The notes beneath the pieces are model-generated. The model searched no databases, was not told the origin of the DNA, and saw nothing but the letters and a program-made list of their open reading frames with translations. A DNA stretch of 39,130 bases from Spirochaetales bacterium (GTDB taxonomy: Bacteria > Spirochaetota > Spirochaetia > SZUA-6 > JAFGRV01): NCBI GenBank assembly GCA_016935735.1, contig JAFGQK010000280.1, positions 1-39,130 on the forward strand. The letters are read 5' to 3'. Made by a program: the position numbers and the translations under genes. Numbering within the stretch: position 1 is the stretch's first letter; every line of letters starts with the position of its first letter. Of this stretch, positions 1-8,198 are shown piece after piece.

Positions 1-363
1 CCTTCTCTAAGCCACCGGGACAAAATCAGGCACAATAAGAAAGACAACCCGGATCGACAGGGGTATGTCTGACACCCATGGCCGATCCAGCAAGCATGGT
101 CGATTCACCCTGTTGTATACATACTTTAAAGAATGCCGTTATACAAAAAATATTAGACTATATATAATATACAACACCTTTACCGTGCATTCTTTAATGA
201 AAAAGCAAGCTGATATCAAATACACTAATGAACTATATGCATCTACTTGAAAATTACAATACTGTTTATTTAATTTTTTAAAATTTTTTTCTATTAATAA
301 AATGTAATCGGTAATTTCAAGGAAAATACAGGAATTCCTGGACAAAAAAATATAAATTCTTAT

Positions 364-392
364 TTGAATTTTATTTTTCTTTGGATTATTAT
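364..392 (+). promoter_or_regulatory. candidate sigma70-type promoter for the DUF2934 gene
   Basis: TTGAAT at 364-369 and TATTAT at 387-392 are separated by 17 bases. This predicts a start near 399 and a leader of about 110 nt that contains the hairpins at 408-460. The region is very AT-rich, so chance matches are possible. Confidence 0.4.
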
Positions 393-407
393 TATGTATA
401 GATAAAA

Positions 408-460
408 TTCAGGTATTTTATCTATCAGATATTTTTAGCTGAACAGATATTCTACCTGAA
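408..460 (+). promoter_or_regulatory. nested inverted repeats in a 5' leader
   Basis: TTCAGGTA (408-415) and TACCTGAA (453-460) are perfect inverted arms. Inside them, TATCT-ATC-AGATA (419-431) is a second perfect small hairpin, and CAGATATT occurs twice. The elements lie between the candidate promoter and the start codon at 511. They could form a leader structure or a protein-binding dyad. Confidence 0.35.
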
Positions 461-510
461 AAAAATGCTGTGCAACAGATTATTAAAAGCTATTTTTAAG
501 GAGGATTCTT

Positions 511-678
511 ATGAGTAATCAACAGAAAAACAAGATAGAAAAAAAGGCATATGAACTGTTTATGTCCAGGGGTTGTCAGCATGGAAATGATCTGGGAGAT
601 TGGCTGACAGCGGAAAAAGAGGTTCTCGGGGGTTCGAGTTCGAAGAGTAAAACAAGAACGAAAAGAACCAAAAAATAA
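511..678 (+). CDS. DUF2934 family small protein
   Basis: A 55-residue protein with a perfect AAGGAGGA ribosome binding site at 498-505, five bases before ATG. The core reads A-Y-E-L-F...RG...H-G-N-D...DWL-A-E-EVL, which is the DUF2934 signature: a conserved Ala-Tyr/aromatic start, an Arg-Gly turn, an Asp-Trp-Leu motif near residues 30-32 and an Ala-Glu pair after it. The last 15 residues are a Lys/Arg/Ser/Thr-rich basic tail, which could contact nucleic acid. The function of this family is not known to me. The stop lies two bases from the stop of the convergent membrane-protein gene, so the two messages may overlap at their 3' ends. Confidence 0.8.
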   Translation: MSNQQKNKIEKKAYELFMSRGCQHGNDLGDWLTAEKEVLGGSSSKSKTRTKRTKK

Positions 679-680
679 GG

Positions 681-1484
681 TTACTTTATAATTGTAATAA
701 TGATACCACCGTCATTCTGGACAGAGATAGAATAGCGGGTAAATTCTTTTGCCTTTTTTTGTGTTACTTCTATCTGGACACTTTTTACACCCGGGATATA
801 CTCTTCATATTCTTCAAAAAAATTGTAAAGATTTTTTGAAATACCCGGCTTTTCATGCAATTTGAAGGTATCTGTAAGAGAGAGTATTTCTTTTTCCTTA
901 TCTCTTTCAAATGCAGTAATGCCGGCAAACCGATACCAGGTTTTTATGCCGAAAAAAACGAGTAAATCATCAAAAATGATTACTTTTACAACAGGAGCAA
1001 AATAAGTGCCTTTCATCGACAGAACTCTATACGAGTTATCCGGGAAAACCAGCTCGAAAGTCATGAATTTCTCCTTAACCGAAAGCATATGAATTTCTGC
1101 AATCATGGTATCCCCGGAAAAGGCAGTGAGGGACTGAAAGAAAAGAAGCATAATAAGGAAGCAAAAAATAAAAAGAAAAAGAACAGGGATACCAAAAGCC
1201 TTTTTAAACCTTAGCCCTAAAAATGAAATAACGACAATAAGAAGATACAGGTAAAGGTTTTTCATATGTACTATTTCTTTTGATACGGAAAACAGGAGAG
1301 CACACATTGCAAAAATAATGGAAATGGAAAAGAATATACAGACCATAACCCATTTTCTGTTTTCATGCTTTTCCCTCTCCTTATTCCTTTTTATGAAATA
1401 TGTTATCCTGCAGAAACCTGCACCAAGAAAAAAAGCGGATAGACACACCCAGAAAAAAGGGAATGAAAGGATTAACCTGTTCAA
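681..1484 (-). CDS. hypothetical four-helix membrane protein
   Basis: 267 residues, not recognised. The first half holds four hydrophobic segments (about residues 5-30, 45-68, 75-90 and 95-120), with a charged Lys/Arg/Glu loop after the first. The remaining ~145 residues form a soluble domain that should lie on one face of the membrane, with acidic patches near residue 228 and a C-terminal run of isoleucines. The start is TTG, preceded by GGGGAG about ten bases upstream. The next in-frame ATG would remove the first helix, so TTG is preferred though not certain. The gene stands alone and is divergent from the glycogen-type operon. Confidence 0.6.
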   Translation of the reverse strand: MNRLILSFPFFWVCLSAFFLGAGFCRITYFIKRNKEREKHENRKWVMVCIFFSISIIFAMCALLFSVSKEIVHMKNLYLYLLIVVISFLGLRFKKAFGIPVLFLFIFCFLIMLLFFQSLTAFSGDTMIAEIHMLSVKEKFMTFELVFPDNSYRVLSMKGTYFAPVVKVIIFDDLLVFFGIKTWYRFAGITAFERDKEKEILSLTDTFKLHEKPGISKNLYNFFEEYEEYIPGVKSVQIEVTQKKAKEFTRYSISVQNDGGIIITIIK

Positions 1485-1662
1485 TATCTTATATCTCCCC
1501 GGTCTTTACTATTGATAGTGACATGCACCTTTCTATTTTACTATGATTAAATCCGGGGAGCAAGTCCCTCCATAAGGCTAAAATACTGTTAATAGAATTA
1601 TCATTTCTTTCCCAAAAGACTTTCTAAAATCATGTTCATCTGTGGTTTTATATTGAGTACCG

Positions 1663-1692
1663 TTGCATCCATCTTGATTTTACCTCTATATA
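1663..1692 (+). promoter_or_regulatory. candidate promoter of the glgC operon
   Basis: TTGCAT (1663-1668) and TATATA (1687-1692) are 18 bases apart. An overlapping alternative is TTGATT (1674-1679) with TATACA (1695-1700) and a short 15-base spacer. Either would give a leader of about 25-35 nt before the strong AGAGGAG ribosome binding site at 1715-1721. Confidence 0.35.
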
Positions 1693-1729
1693 AGTATACA
1701 ATGAAACTGATTAAAGAGGAGAAAAGTCC

Positions 1730-3013
1730 ATGAGAAAGACTGTCGCTATCGTATTTGCCGGGGGATGTGTGGAAGAAATGTCCGTACTCACCTTCCGAAG
1801 GCCTAAATCAGCTGTTGTTTTCGGAGGGGCATACAGGATGATAGATTTTGCCCTTACCAATCTGTCGAATACCCCGGTGATACAGAATGTAGGAATCCTT
1901 ACCCAGTACAGGCCTTCTTCATTAGTCGATCATATCGGGAGTGGACTAGCCTGGGATTTTGTCGGTGCCTGCAGGGGAATTCACATCCTGCCGCCATATA
2001 TAGGCCATGTAAAATCCGAATGGTACAGGGGAACCGCAGATGCCCTTTATCAGAATCTTGATTTCCTTGATATTTATAAACCGGATGATGTGCTAATCAT
2101 TTCCGGGGATCACGCATATATGATGGATTATGAACCCCTTCTCCATTTCCATATTGAACATAATGCTGATGTGACTATGGCCTTTACACCGGTAAAGAAG
2201 AATCCATCACGGTTCGGGATTGCCGAACTCAATACCCAGGGAAAGATCATGAGTTATATGGAAAAACCCGAGCACCCAAGGACAAACTTTGCATCCATGA
2301 CCGTATATGTATTCAAACGGGATGTACTGGTTCAGGAACTGAAAGCCCACGCATCAATTGTTGATAAGCCCAAATCATTTCATATATATGATGATATTCT
2401 TCCCAGTATAATAGAACGGCGGAAAGCTTATGGATGGGTTCATCATGGAACCTGGGAATACTCAAGAACCCTGGATGAATACTATAAAGCCCATATGGAT
2501 ATGCTCGGGAATTCACCCGGGATTAAAATCACAGACTGGAATATCCGGACCAATGATATGGCAAGGCGTCTTGCTCCTCCCGCACCTGCCCGCCATTATC
2601 CCGGATCTAAAGTGATTGATTCGATTATTTGCGGCGGTTGTAAAGTAGAAGGACATGTCGAGCAGTCTATCCTGTCACCGGACGTGCATGTAAAAAAAGG
2701 AGCAGTGATAAAGAATTCCATCATCTGGGAAAATGTTATTGTTGAAGAGGGTGCTATCTGCGATAGAGTAATCAGTGATAAGCGGACAGTCATCGGGAAA
2801 AATACCCATGTGGGCTATGGTGACGATATACCGCCCAATAACGAACAACCTGGTTCACTTACCTGCGGTGTGACGGTGCTGGGCATGGATGTCCATGTCC
2901 CGGATAATACTGTTATCGGGAGAAATTGCATCATTTACCCCAGGGCTGCCGAAAAAGAACTTGGAACAAACCCGGTTCCTTCTGGAACCACTGTTCAAAC
3001 TGAATTAGATTAA
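1730..3013 (+). CDS. glgC: GlgC-like glucose-1-phosphate adenylyltransferase with variant nucleotide loop
   Basis: 427 residues, the usual length of bacterial ADP-glucose pyrophosphorylase, the first committed enzyme of glycogen synthesis (ATP + glucose-1-P to ADP-glucose). Residues 1-280 form the nucleotidyltransferase fold with RRPKSAV, FGGAYRMIDF, the WYRGTADALYQNL sugar/phosphate region, SGDH with the catalytic Asp127, and MEKP. Residues ~300-427 are a left-handed beta-helix with hexapeptide-like repeats. The odd point is the N-terminal loop: the family's GGxGxRL reads GGCVEEM at residues 11-17, so the usual Gly and Arg are replaced by Val14 and Glu16. This may mark a distinct subfamily or a regulatory-type subunit. 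AGAGGAG lies eight bases before ATG. The glycogen-synthase-type gene follows after 37 bases. Confidence 0.85.
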   Translation: MRKTVAIVFAGGCVEEMSVLTFRRPKSAVVFGGAYRMIDFALTNLSNTPVIQNVGILTQYRPSSLVDHIGSGLAWDFVGACRGIHILPPYIGHVKSEWYRGTADALYQNLDFLDIYKPDDVLIISGDHAYMMDYEPLLHFHIEHNADVTMAFTPVKKNPSRFGIAELNTQGKIMSYMEKPEHPRTNFASMTVYVFKRDVLVQELKAHASIVDKPKSFHIYDDILPSIIERRKAYGWVHHGTWEYSRTLDEYYKAHMDMLGNSPGIKITDWNIRTNDMARRLAPPAPARHYPGSKVIDSIICGGCKVEGHVEQSILSPDVHVKKGAVIKNSIIWENVIVEEGAICDRVISDKRTVIGKNTHVGYGDDIPPNNEQPGSLTCGVTVLGMDVHVPDNTVIGRNCIIYPRAAEKELGTNPVPSGTTVQTELD

Positions 3014-3050
3014 ACGGCCGGATGAATAAAAAAAAGTGGAGTAGATTGGG

Positions 3051-4226
3051 ATGAAAATAACCTTTATTTCAAGGGAATATCCCCCGCATGTATACGGCGG
3101 GGCAGGTGTCCATGTCGATTTTCTTACACGGGAACTGGCAAAGAAGATGAAAATAGAAGTCCGGTGTTTTGGAGATCGACAGGATAGTTCGGAAAATATC
3201 ATGGTAAAAGGATACAGGGCCTGGACCAGAATGTGGGAAGGAAGTGAACCCCGTTTTAATCCCACACTCGGTACATTTTCCCAGGACCTGTCGATTATCA
3301 GGGACACTATAGACAGCGATATCGTTCACACCCATACATGGTATGCTGCATTTGCCGGGTATCTTGCAAAAATACTGTACGATATCCCACTTGTTGTAAC
3401 AGTCCACAGCCTGGAACCGCTGCGTCCATGGAAAAAAGAACAGCTTGGTAATTCATACAGACTTTCCACCTGGGCAGAAAAACTGGCATTGGAGAATGCA
3501 AACCGGGTCATTGCTGTATCAAACCATTCAAAGGAAGATATTCTTACTTATTTTAATGTAAAAAGGGAGAGTGTTTCCGTAATTCATAACGGAATAGACC
3601 TGGATCTTTACAAACCGGTTGATATTGATTCTACACGGAAAGCATTTAATATAGGAAAGGATTATATCCTTTTTGTGGGAAGAACTTCCAGGCAAAAGGG
3701 CATGATTCACCTTATTGATGCAGTCAAATGGATAAACGAAGGTGTTCAATGTGTCTGCTGCACAAGCGCACCGGATACAAAAGAGATTGAGGAAGAAATT
3801 TCCAAAAAGGTGAATGAACAGCCCAGGGTGATCTGGATTAATTCCCTGCTACATGTTGAACAATATGTGGAATTGTACAGCAATGCCCGGGCTTTCGTAT
3901 GTCCGTCAGTGTATGAACCATTCGGCATTATCAACCTTGAATCAATGGCCTGTAAAACCCCGGTTGTAGCCAGTGCTGTCGGAGGTATCCTTGAAACTGT
4001 TGTTGATGCGGAGACCGGTCTACTGGTGGAACCCGGAAATCCCAGGATGATTGCAGTGGCAGTGAACAAACTCCTGGATAATCCCCGGATGGCAGAAGAA
4101 TTCGGCAATAATGGCAGGAAACGTGTTGAAAGCTTTTTTTCCTGGACATCAATTGCTGAAAAAACAGAAAAGCTGTATATTGAGGTTATTAATGAATGGA
4201 AAAAAAGGGGTGAATATCAATCATGA
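3051..4226 (+). CDS. glgM: GT4 glycogen synthase, actinobacterial type (GlgA/GlgM)
   Basis: 391 residues. The N-terminal SREYPPHVYGGAGVHV matches the actinobacterial 'glycogen synthase' family. Its Mycobacterium member makes alpha-maltose-1-phosphate from ADP-glucose and glucose-1-phosphate (GlgM), and other members are annotated as GlgA. The two Rossmann halves carry the Gly-rich loop at residues 15-18, VVTVHSLEPLRPW, IHNGIDLDLY, FVGRTSRQKG and the catalytic E-x7-E pair at Glu289 and Glu297 within EPFGIINLESMAC. GGAG at 3038-3041 is nine bases before ATG. The preceding ADP-glucose enzyme supports an ADP-glucose donor. Whether the product is glycogen or maltose-1-phosphate cannot be told here, because no glgE, glgB or glgP lies in the window. 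Confidence 0.85.
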   Translation: MKITFISREYPPHVYGGAGVHVDFLTRELAKKMKIEVRCFGDRQDSSENIMVKGYRAWTRMWEGSEPRFNPTLGTFSQDLSIIRDTIDSDIVHTHTWYAAFAGYLAKILYDIPLVVTVHSLEPLRPWKKEQLGNSYRLSTWAEKLALENANRVIAVSNHSKEDILTYFNVKRESVSVIHNGIDLDLYKPVDIDSTRKAFNIGKDYILFVGRTSRQKGMIHLIDAVKWINEGVQCVCCTSAPDTKEIEEEISKKVNEQPRVIWINSLLHVEQYVELYSNARAFVCPSVYEPFGIINLESMACKTPVVASAVGGILETVVDAETGLLVEPGNPRMIAVAVNKLLDNPRMAEEFGNNGRKRVESFFSWTSIAEKTEKLYIEVINEWKKRGEYQS

Positions 4227-5395
4227 ATATAGGTCTTTTTTCTGATACCTACCTTCCCCAGATTAATGGCGTTGTCACCTCTTTAGAAATATTCAGAAAG
4301 GAACTGGAAAAAAAAGGTCATAAAATTTATATTTTTTGTCCCCGGATAGGATCGATGAACAATCTTCCCGTTTCTTCGACTTACCTTAAAAGATTTATAT
4401 CAATACCTTATTTTCTCCAGAGGGAATACCGTATTGTTTTCCCCCTTTCATCAAAATTATTACATTTTTCAAAATATAACCTGGATGTCATACACTCCCA
4501 TGATTTCTTTCCCCTCGGAATACTTGCATGGATTTTAAGTAAAAAATTTAACATACCGCATGTCCACACCTACCATACCCTGTGGACAGAATACGCACAT
4601 TATTCTTTTCTTCCAAGAGGTATGGGAAGCGGATTTCTTAAATGGTGGAGCAAAATTTTTTGTAATAGCTGTGATTTAATCATTTCCCCTTCGAGTCTTA
4701 TTAAAAACGTCCTGGAAAGTTACGATGTAAAGACAAAAATAGAAATCATACCAACAGGGATTGATTATGAATCTTTTACAAAATCTAATGGAAAGAAAGT
4801 AAGGGAAGAATTACACCTGTCACAAAAGATCCGCATCTTAAGTTTCGCCGGAAGGCTTGGAAAAGAAAAAAATATCTATTTTCTCCTCCGGGCTTTTAAA
4901 CTTATCCAGGACAAATATCCATTGTCCATACTTCTTATTATCGGGGATGGACCGGAAAAAAAATCCCTTATCCATTTTACACAATCCCTTAAATTAAAGG
5001 GGAAAATACTCTTTCTTGGATATAAAAAAAGGAATGAAGTACTCTCCATCCTTTCACAATCAGACCTCTTCGTTTTCCCTTCTAAAACAGAAACCCAGGG
5101 ATTATCCCTGCTGGAAGCCCTGGCATGCGGAACCCCTGCCGTTGCTATCAAGGCCATGGGTGTTGCAGATATTCTTAAAGACGATGTGGGGGGGTACCTG
5201 GTTAATGATAATGAAAAGGAGTTTGCCGACAAGGTAGATACTATATTAAAAGATAACATGCTGCACAAAAAAAAGGTAGAGGAAGCCGTTAAAAGAGCAG
5301 AGGAATTTTCATCATCCAGGATGACGGAAAAACTAGTAAAAAGCTATGAATCTGTGCTGAATATTCCTGTAATACAACAGGGAAGTATTATATAA
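4223..5395 (+). CDS. GT4 glycosyltransferase, diacylglycerol-glucosyltransferase-like
   Basis: 390 residues, translationally coupled to the preceding gene by a four-base ATGA overlap. The start IGLFSDTYLPQINGVVTS is typical of GT4 enzymes that add glucose or mannose to membrane lipids (1,2-diacylglycerol 3-glucosyltransferase and PimB-like groups). Other motifs are HTYHTLWTEYAHY, IIPTGIDYESF, FAGRLGKEKN and the E-x7-E pair Glu290/Glu298 in ETQGLSLLEALACGTP. There is no signal peptide or clear transmembrane helix, so it should act at the inner face of the membrane. Lipid glucosylation is inferred from the family. Operon membership with glgC suggests coordination with sugar-nucleotide supply. 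Confidence 0.75.
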   Translation: MNIGLFSDTYLPQINGVVTSLEIFRKELEKKGHKIYIFCPRIGSMNNLPVSSTYLKRFISIPYFLQREYRIVFPLSSKLLHFSKYNLDVIHSHDFFPLGILAWILSKKFNIPHVHTYHTLWTEYAHYSFLPRGMGSGFLKWWSKIFCNSCDLIISPSSLIKNVLESYDVKTKIEIIPTGIDYESFTKSNGKKVREELHLSQKIRILSFAGRLGKEKNIYFLLRAFKLIQDKYPLSILLIIGDGPEKKSLIHFTQSLKLKGKILFLGYKKRNEVLSILSQSDLFVFPSKTETQGLSLLEALACGTPAVAIKAMGVADILKDDVGGYLVNDNEKEFADKVDTILKDNMLHKKKVEEAVKRAEEFSSSRMTEKLVKSYESVLNIPVIQQGSII

Positions 5396-5944
5396 AGATA
5401 GGTAATCCCTGTTAAACATGATAACATTAAGAAATTTTCTGTTCCCGGAAAGTGAATGCCCATCTGATTGAGAAGCGGCACCCCGGGAGCTTATCCTTTA
5501 CTCCATTCATCAATTAAGTCAGATACATCAATTCCTGGAAATCGAAAGGCACAATCTGAACTTCATGATAGGATATAATGATCTAATTTTTTCATACTTT
5601 TAAATACCGCTATTAGTTGTGCAGAATCAATTCCCCGGGATTCGGGAGTTGCATACTGCCATTTCTCTGTCGGCCACATACTTTGCTTTTTTGCATGGTT
5701 ATTAAATTTAGCATGGAACAAGGAAAGAAAGCAATATTAATTATACAAAAATCTGTGTTCCCTGCATCTATCAGACTCATCTGCGTTTCCTGGCTGTTCT
5801 TTGTGGTAAGATCAAAAAAGCTGAAAAATCCTTCATTTTCTGTCATTTCCTTTTACCATGCTTGCATTTGTTTTGTAGTTATACTATTATTTACTTTTAA
5901 ATTTATCGTTTTCAAGAATTTAATTTATTTAAGAAGGGAGTTTT
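5396..5944. other. 549-base intergenic region
   Basis: No supported gene. A 112-codon open frame at 5617-5955 has no ribosome binding site and runs into the next gene. On the minus strand near 5500-5570 a short stop-bounded stretch reads like the C-terminus of a small protein (F-P-G-I-D-V-S-D-L-I-D-E-W) but has no start, so it may be a relic. The last 85 bases hold the promoter of the sugar ABC operon. Confidence 0.5.
5862..5890 (+). promoter_or_regulatory. candidate promoter of the sugar ABC operon
   Basis: TTGCAT (5862-5867) and TATTAT (5885-5890) are separated by 17 bases, giving a leader of about 50 nt before ATG 5945. A second -10-like TATACT overlaps the spacer. The region is AT-rich, so confidence is limited. 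Confidence 0.35.
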
Positions 5945-7219
5945 ATGAAAAATAAAAAATCATGTAAATCCGGAAGCATCCTTTTTATATTAATTCTGAT
6001 ATGTGCCGGCCTATTTATAATGTGTACAGATAAAGGAGCCAAACCGGTAACAATCTCATTTGCTAATTGGGATCAGAATTCCTATGAGTACTTTACGAAT
6101 ATTAAACCTCTAAAGGAAGCGTATAAGGAAGTGAAACCTAATGTGACTATTGAAATAGAAAATATCAGTTCTTCTGAAGAATACGAAAAAACTTTAAAGA
6201 TCAGAAATTCAGGTAATGAGCTTCCAGATGTTTTTCCGCTAAAACCCTATATGCTGGCTAATCTTAAGGATTCTGTGCTTGATTTAAGTGATCTGGATGC
6301 ATGCAAGAATAATAAATTCGCCGGGGGACATGCTATAGGAGGCAAAGTGGTCGGTATCCCTTTAACCAGCTTTTATGAGTTTGTCTATTATCAAAAGGAT
6401 AAATTCAGCGAACTGGGTCTTGCTATTCCTCAAACATGGGATGAGTTTGTTGATGGAGCGATTAAGATTAAACAAGATGGCAGCTATATCCCGATTGTGA
6501 TGGCCGGCAAAGATGCCTGGCCCGACTACCCTTATAATGAATTTATGCCGCTCCTGGAAGCACAGGATGGTAATTACTGGAATGTGATGGCGACAATCGA
6601 CGAGCCATTTTCAAAAGACCTGCCTTTTTACAAGTCTTATGTAAAGATTAAGAAGCTCTATGATGCACATGTATTTGGTGATGATCCGCTCGGATTAACC
6701 TTTGATCAATGCCGTCAACTATATGCCGCAGGCAAGGGTGTTATGATCGCTGTAGGCCAGTGGTATCAACCTACCTATGAAACCGATGGCGGCGATATCA
6801 ATGACCTGGGAGTTTTCTTTCTCCCTGCAAGAGACAATCGATCAGATCCGTTTGTTGTCACAACAATGGCAGATATGTTTATTGCTATTGCAGAGAACAG
6901 CAAACATAGAGAAGAAGCGAAAGCTTTTGTTGAGTGGTTCTTTACCGGATATTATCCCGATTTTATTGCCTGGCTAAAACAGGGTCCAACAATGGAAGGT
7001 ATAGAAGCAGATGATCCTTTATTGAAACAGGCTTTTGATAATATAGAGGGTACAATAAAATTCACCGTGATCCAGCCAGATGGGGAGGCTTTTGCTAAAA
7101 TAAAGGAAGCTGTCCAGTTCGATGTGAAACGTATGGGACAGGAGATGATGGCAGGCGCCGACCTGGATCAGATGATGGAAGATTTAAATAAAAAATGGAA
7201 GGAAGCTTTATCCAGGTAG
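5945..7219 (+). CDS. ABC transporter sugar-binding lipoprotein (SBP_bac_1 family)
   Basis: 424 residues. A basic N-terminus and hydrophobic stretch (residues 12-26) end at Cys27, giving a relaxed spirochaete-like lipobox (F-I-M-C). The mature part shows the extracellular solute-binding protein family 1 pattern for carbohydrates: VTISFANWDQN, an ELPDVFPL strand, VGIPLTSFYEFVYYQKDKF, PQTWDEF near the hinge, and a C-terminal MMEDLNKKWKEA helix. It should capture a mono- or oligosaccharide outside the cytoplasmic membrane and pass it to the two permeases encoded next. The ligand cannot be read from sequence. GGGAG ends four bases before ATG, which is close but usable. An 11-bp hairpin follows the stop. 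Confidence 0.85.
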   Translation: MKNKKSCKSGSILFILILICAGLFIMCTDKGAKPVTISFANWDQNSYEYFTNIKPLKEAYKEVKPNVTIEIENISSSEEYEKTLKIRNSGNELPDVFPLKPYMLANLKDSVLDLSDLDACKNNKFAGGHAIGGKVVGIPLTSFYEFVYYQKDKFSELGLAIPQTWDEFVDGAIKIKQDGSYIPIVMAGKDAWPDYPYNEFMPLLEAQDGNYWNVMATIDEPFSKDLPFYKSYVKIKKLYDAHVFGDDPLGLTFDQCRQLYAAGKGVMIAVGQWYQPTYETDGGDINDLGVFFLPARDNRSDPFVVTTMADMFIAIAENSKHREEAKAFVEWFFTGYYPDFIAWLKQGPTMEGIEADDPLLKQAFDNIEGTIKFTVIQPDGEAFAKIKEAVQFDVKRMGQEMMAGADLDQMMEDLNKKWKEALSR

Positions 7220-7232
7220 CATACATCGATAG

Positions 7233-7260
7233 TAAATGGGTGCTTTTATGCACCCATTTA
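7233..7260 (+). terminator. intra-operon hairpin between binding protein and permease
   Basis: A perfect 11-bp stem (TAAATGGGTGC, 7233-7243; GCACCCATTTA, 7250-7260) with a six-base loop, followed by TTTTATT. It lies 14 bases after the binding-protein stop and 17 bases before the permease start. It looks like a partial terminator or 3'-end stabiliser that would give more binding protein than permease. Confidence 0.7.
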
Positions 7261-7277
7261 TTTTATTCCTGGAATAA

Positions 7278-8198
7278 ATGGTGATGTCTGATCATATTTC
7301 TTATAGAAAAAAACAACAGTACACAGTCTTGTTTGCATTTCTGTTTATCCCTACAATCCTTCTGCTTTTATTTGTAATCATCCCATTGGTTAAACTATTT
7401 GAATACAGTTTTTCCGACTGGAATGGGATCACCAAAACATATCACTATATCGGATTTGATAATTTTATTAAGGTATTCAACAAAATGCCGGATGTATGGT
7501 TAAGTTTAAGGAATAATGCCCTCTATTTTTTTATACACCTTTTTTTTATCCCTCTGGAAATCATTATGGCATATATGATAGATAAAAAAATAAGGGGTGC
7601 CGGGCTTTTTAAAACAATCATTCTATTACCGTTCATCATTAATGGAGTCGCGGTATCGTACATGTTTTCCGCTTTTTTTGCCCCCGGCTTTGTAAACGGC
7701 GCCTTAACAATGATTTTGAAAAACCTTGGCCTGGATTTCCTGGTTCAAAATTGGTTGTCCGATAAAGAAGTCGTAAATTATTCTTTAGTCTTTGTATCTC
7801 TCTGGCGGTATTCCGGCTTTCATATTATACTCTTTCTGGCTGGCCTGCAATCAATTCCAAAGGAATTATATGAAAGTGCTGCTATGGATGGGGCAGGTGA
7901 AATCCGGATACTCTATCATATTGTATTGCCGAATATCATGACAGTCATAGAAATTGTACTGTTTTTGAATGTCCGGGGTGCATTACAGGTATTTGATATA
8001 CCCTTTGTTATGACAAATGGTGGTCCGGGACATGCATCAAGTACCTTTACCTTTTATACAATAGAAACAGCTTTCAAATTTAATAATATTGGTGCTGCTT
8101 CCGCAATGGCTGTTGTCCTCTTTCTACTCATCATCCTTATAAGTAAAATCCAAAACAGCTTAATCCACGGGAGAAAATTTTTATATGATTCCAATTAA
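7278..8198 (+). CDS. ABC sugar permease, MalF/UgpA type
   Basis: 306 residues with six predicted transmembrane segments (first at about residues 16-40). The cytoplasmic EAA loop ESAAMDGAGEIRILYHIVLPN docks the transport ATPase. The first helix ends in PLVKLFEYSFSDWNG, which is characteristic of carbohydrate importer permeases of the MalF/UgpA type. Two starts are close together (ATG 7278 and ATG 7284) with only a weak GGA upstream, so the exact N-terminus is uncertain by two codons. It pairs with the next gene, which it overlaps by 14 bases. No ATPase gene is present, so a shared MsmK-like ATPase encoded elsewhere is likely. Confidence 0.88.
   Translation: MVMSDHISYRKKQQYTVLFAFLFIPTILLLLFVIIPLVKLFEYSFSDWNGITKTYHYIGFDNFIKVFNKMPDVWLSLRNNALYFFIHLFFIPLEIIMAYMIDKKIRGAGLFKTIILLPFIINGVAVSYMFSAFFAPGFVNGALTMILKNLGLDFLVQNWLSDKEVVNYSLVFVSLWRYSGFHIILFLAGLQSIPKELYESAAMDGAGEIRILYHIVLPNIMTVIEIVLFLNVRGALQVFDIPFVMTNGGPGHASSTFTFYTIETAFKFNNIGAASAMAVVLFLLIILISKIQNSLIHGRKFLYDSN

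Larger units (their letters stand above)
1..510. other. non-coding AT-rich region upstream of DUF2934 gene
   Basis: No convincing gene is visible here. Short open frames exist on both strands but lack ribosome binding sites and family-like composition. The last 150 bases hold a candidate promoter and a structured leader for the small gene at 511. The first 120 bases are less AT-rich and could be the edge of something lying outside the window. Confidence 0.6.

Noticed and set aside
65..250. 61-codon plus-strand open frame
   Set aside because: No ribosome binding site, Tyr/Thr/Lys-rich AT-driven composition, no family-like motif.
5617..5955. 112-codon open frame upstream of the sugar-binding gene
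   Set aside because: No ribosome binding site, overlaps the real gene start and its promoter, composition not protein-like.
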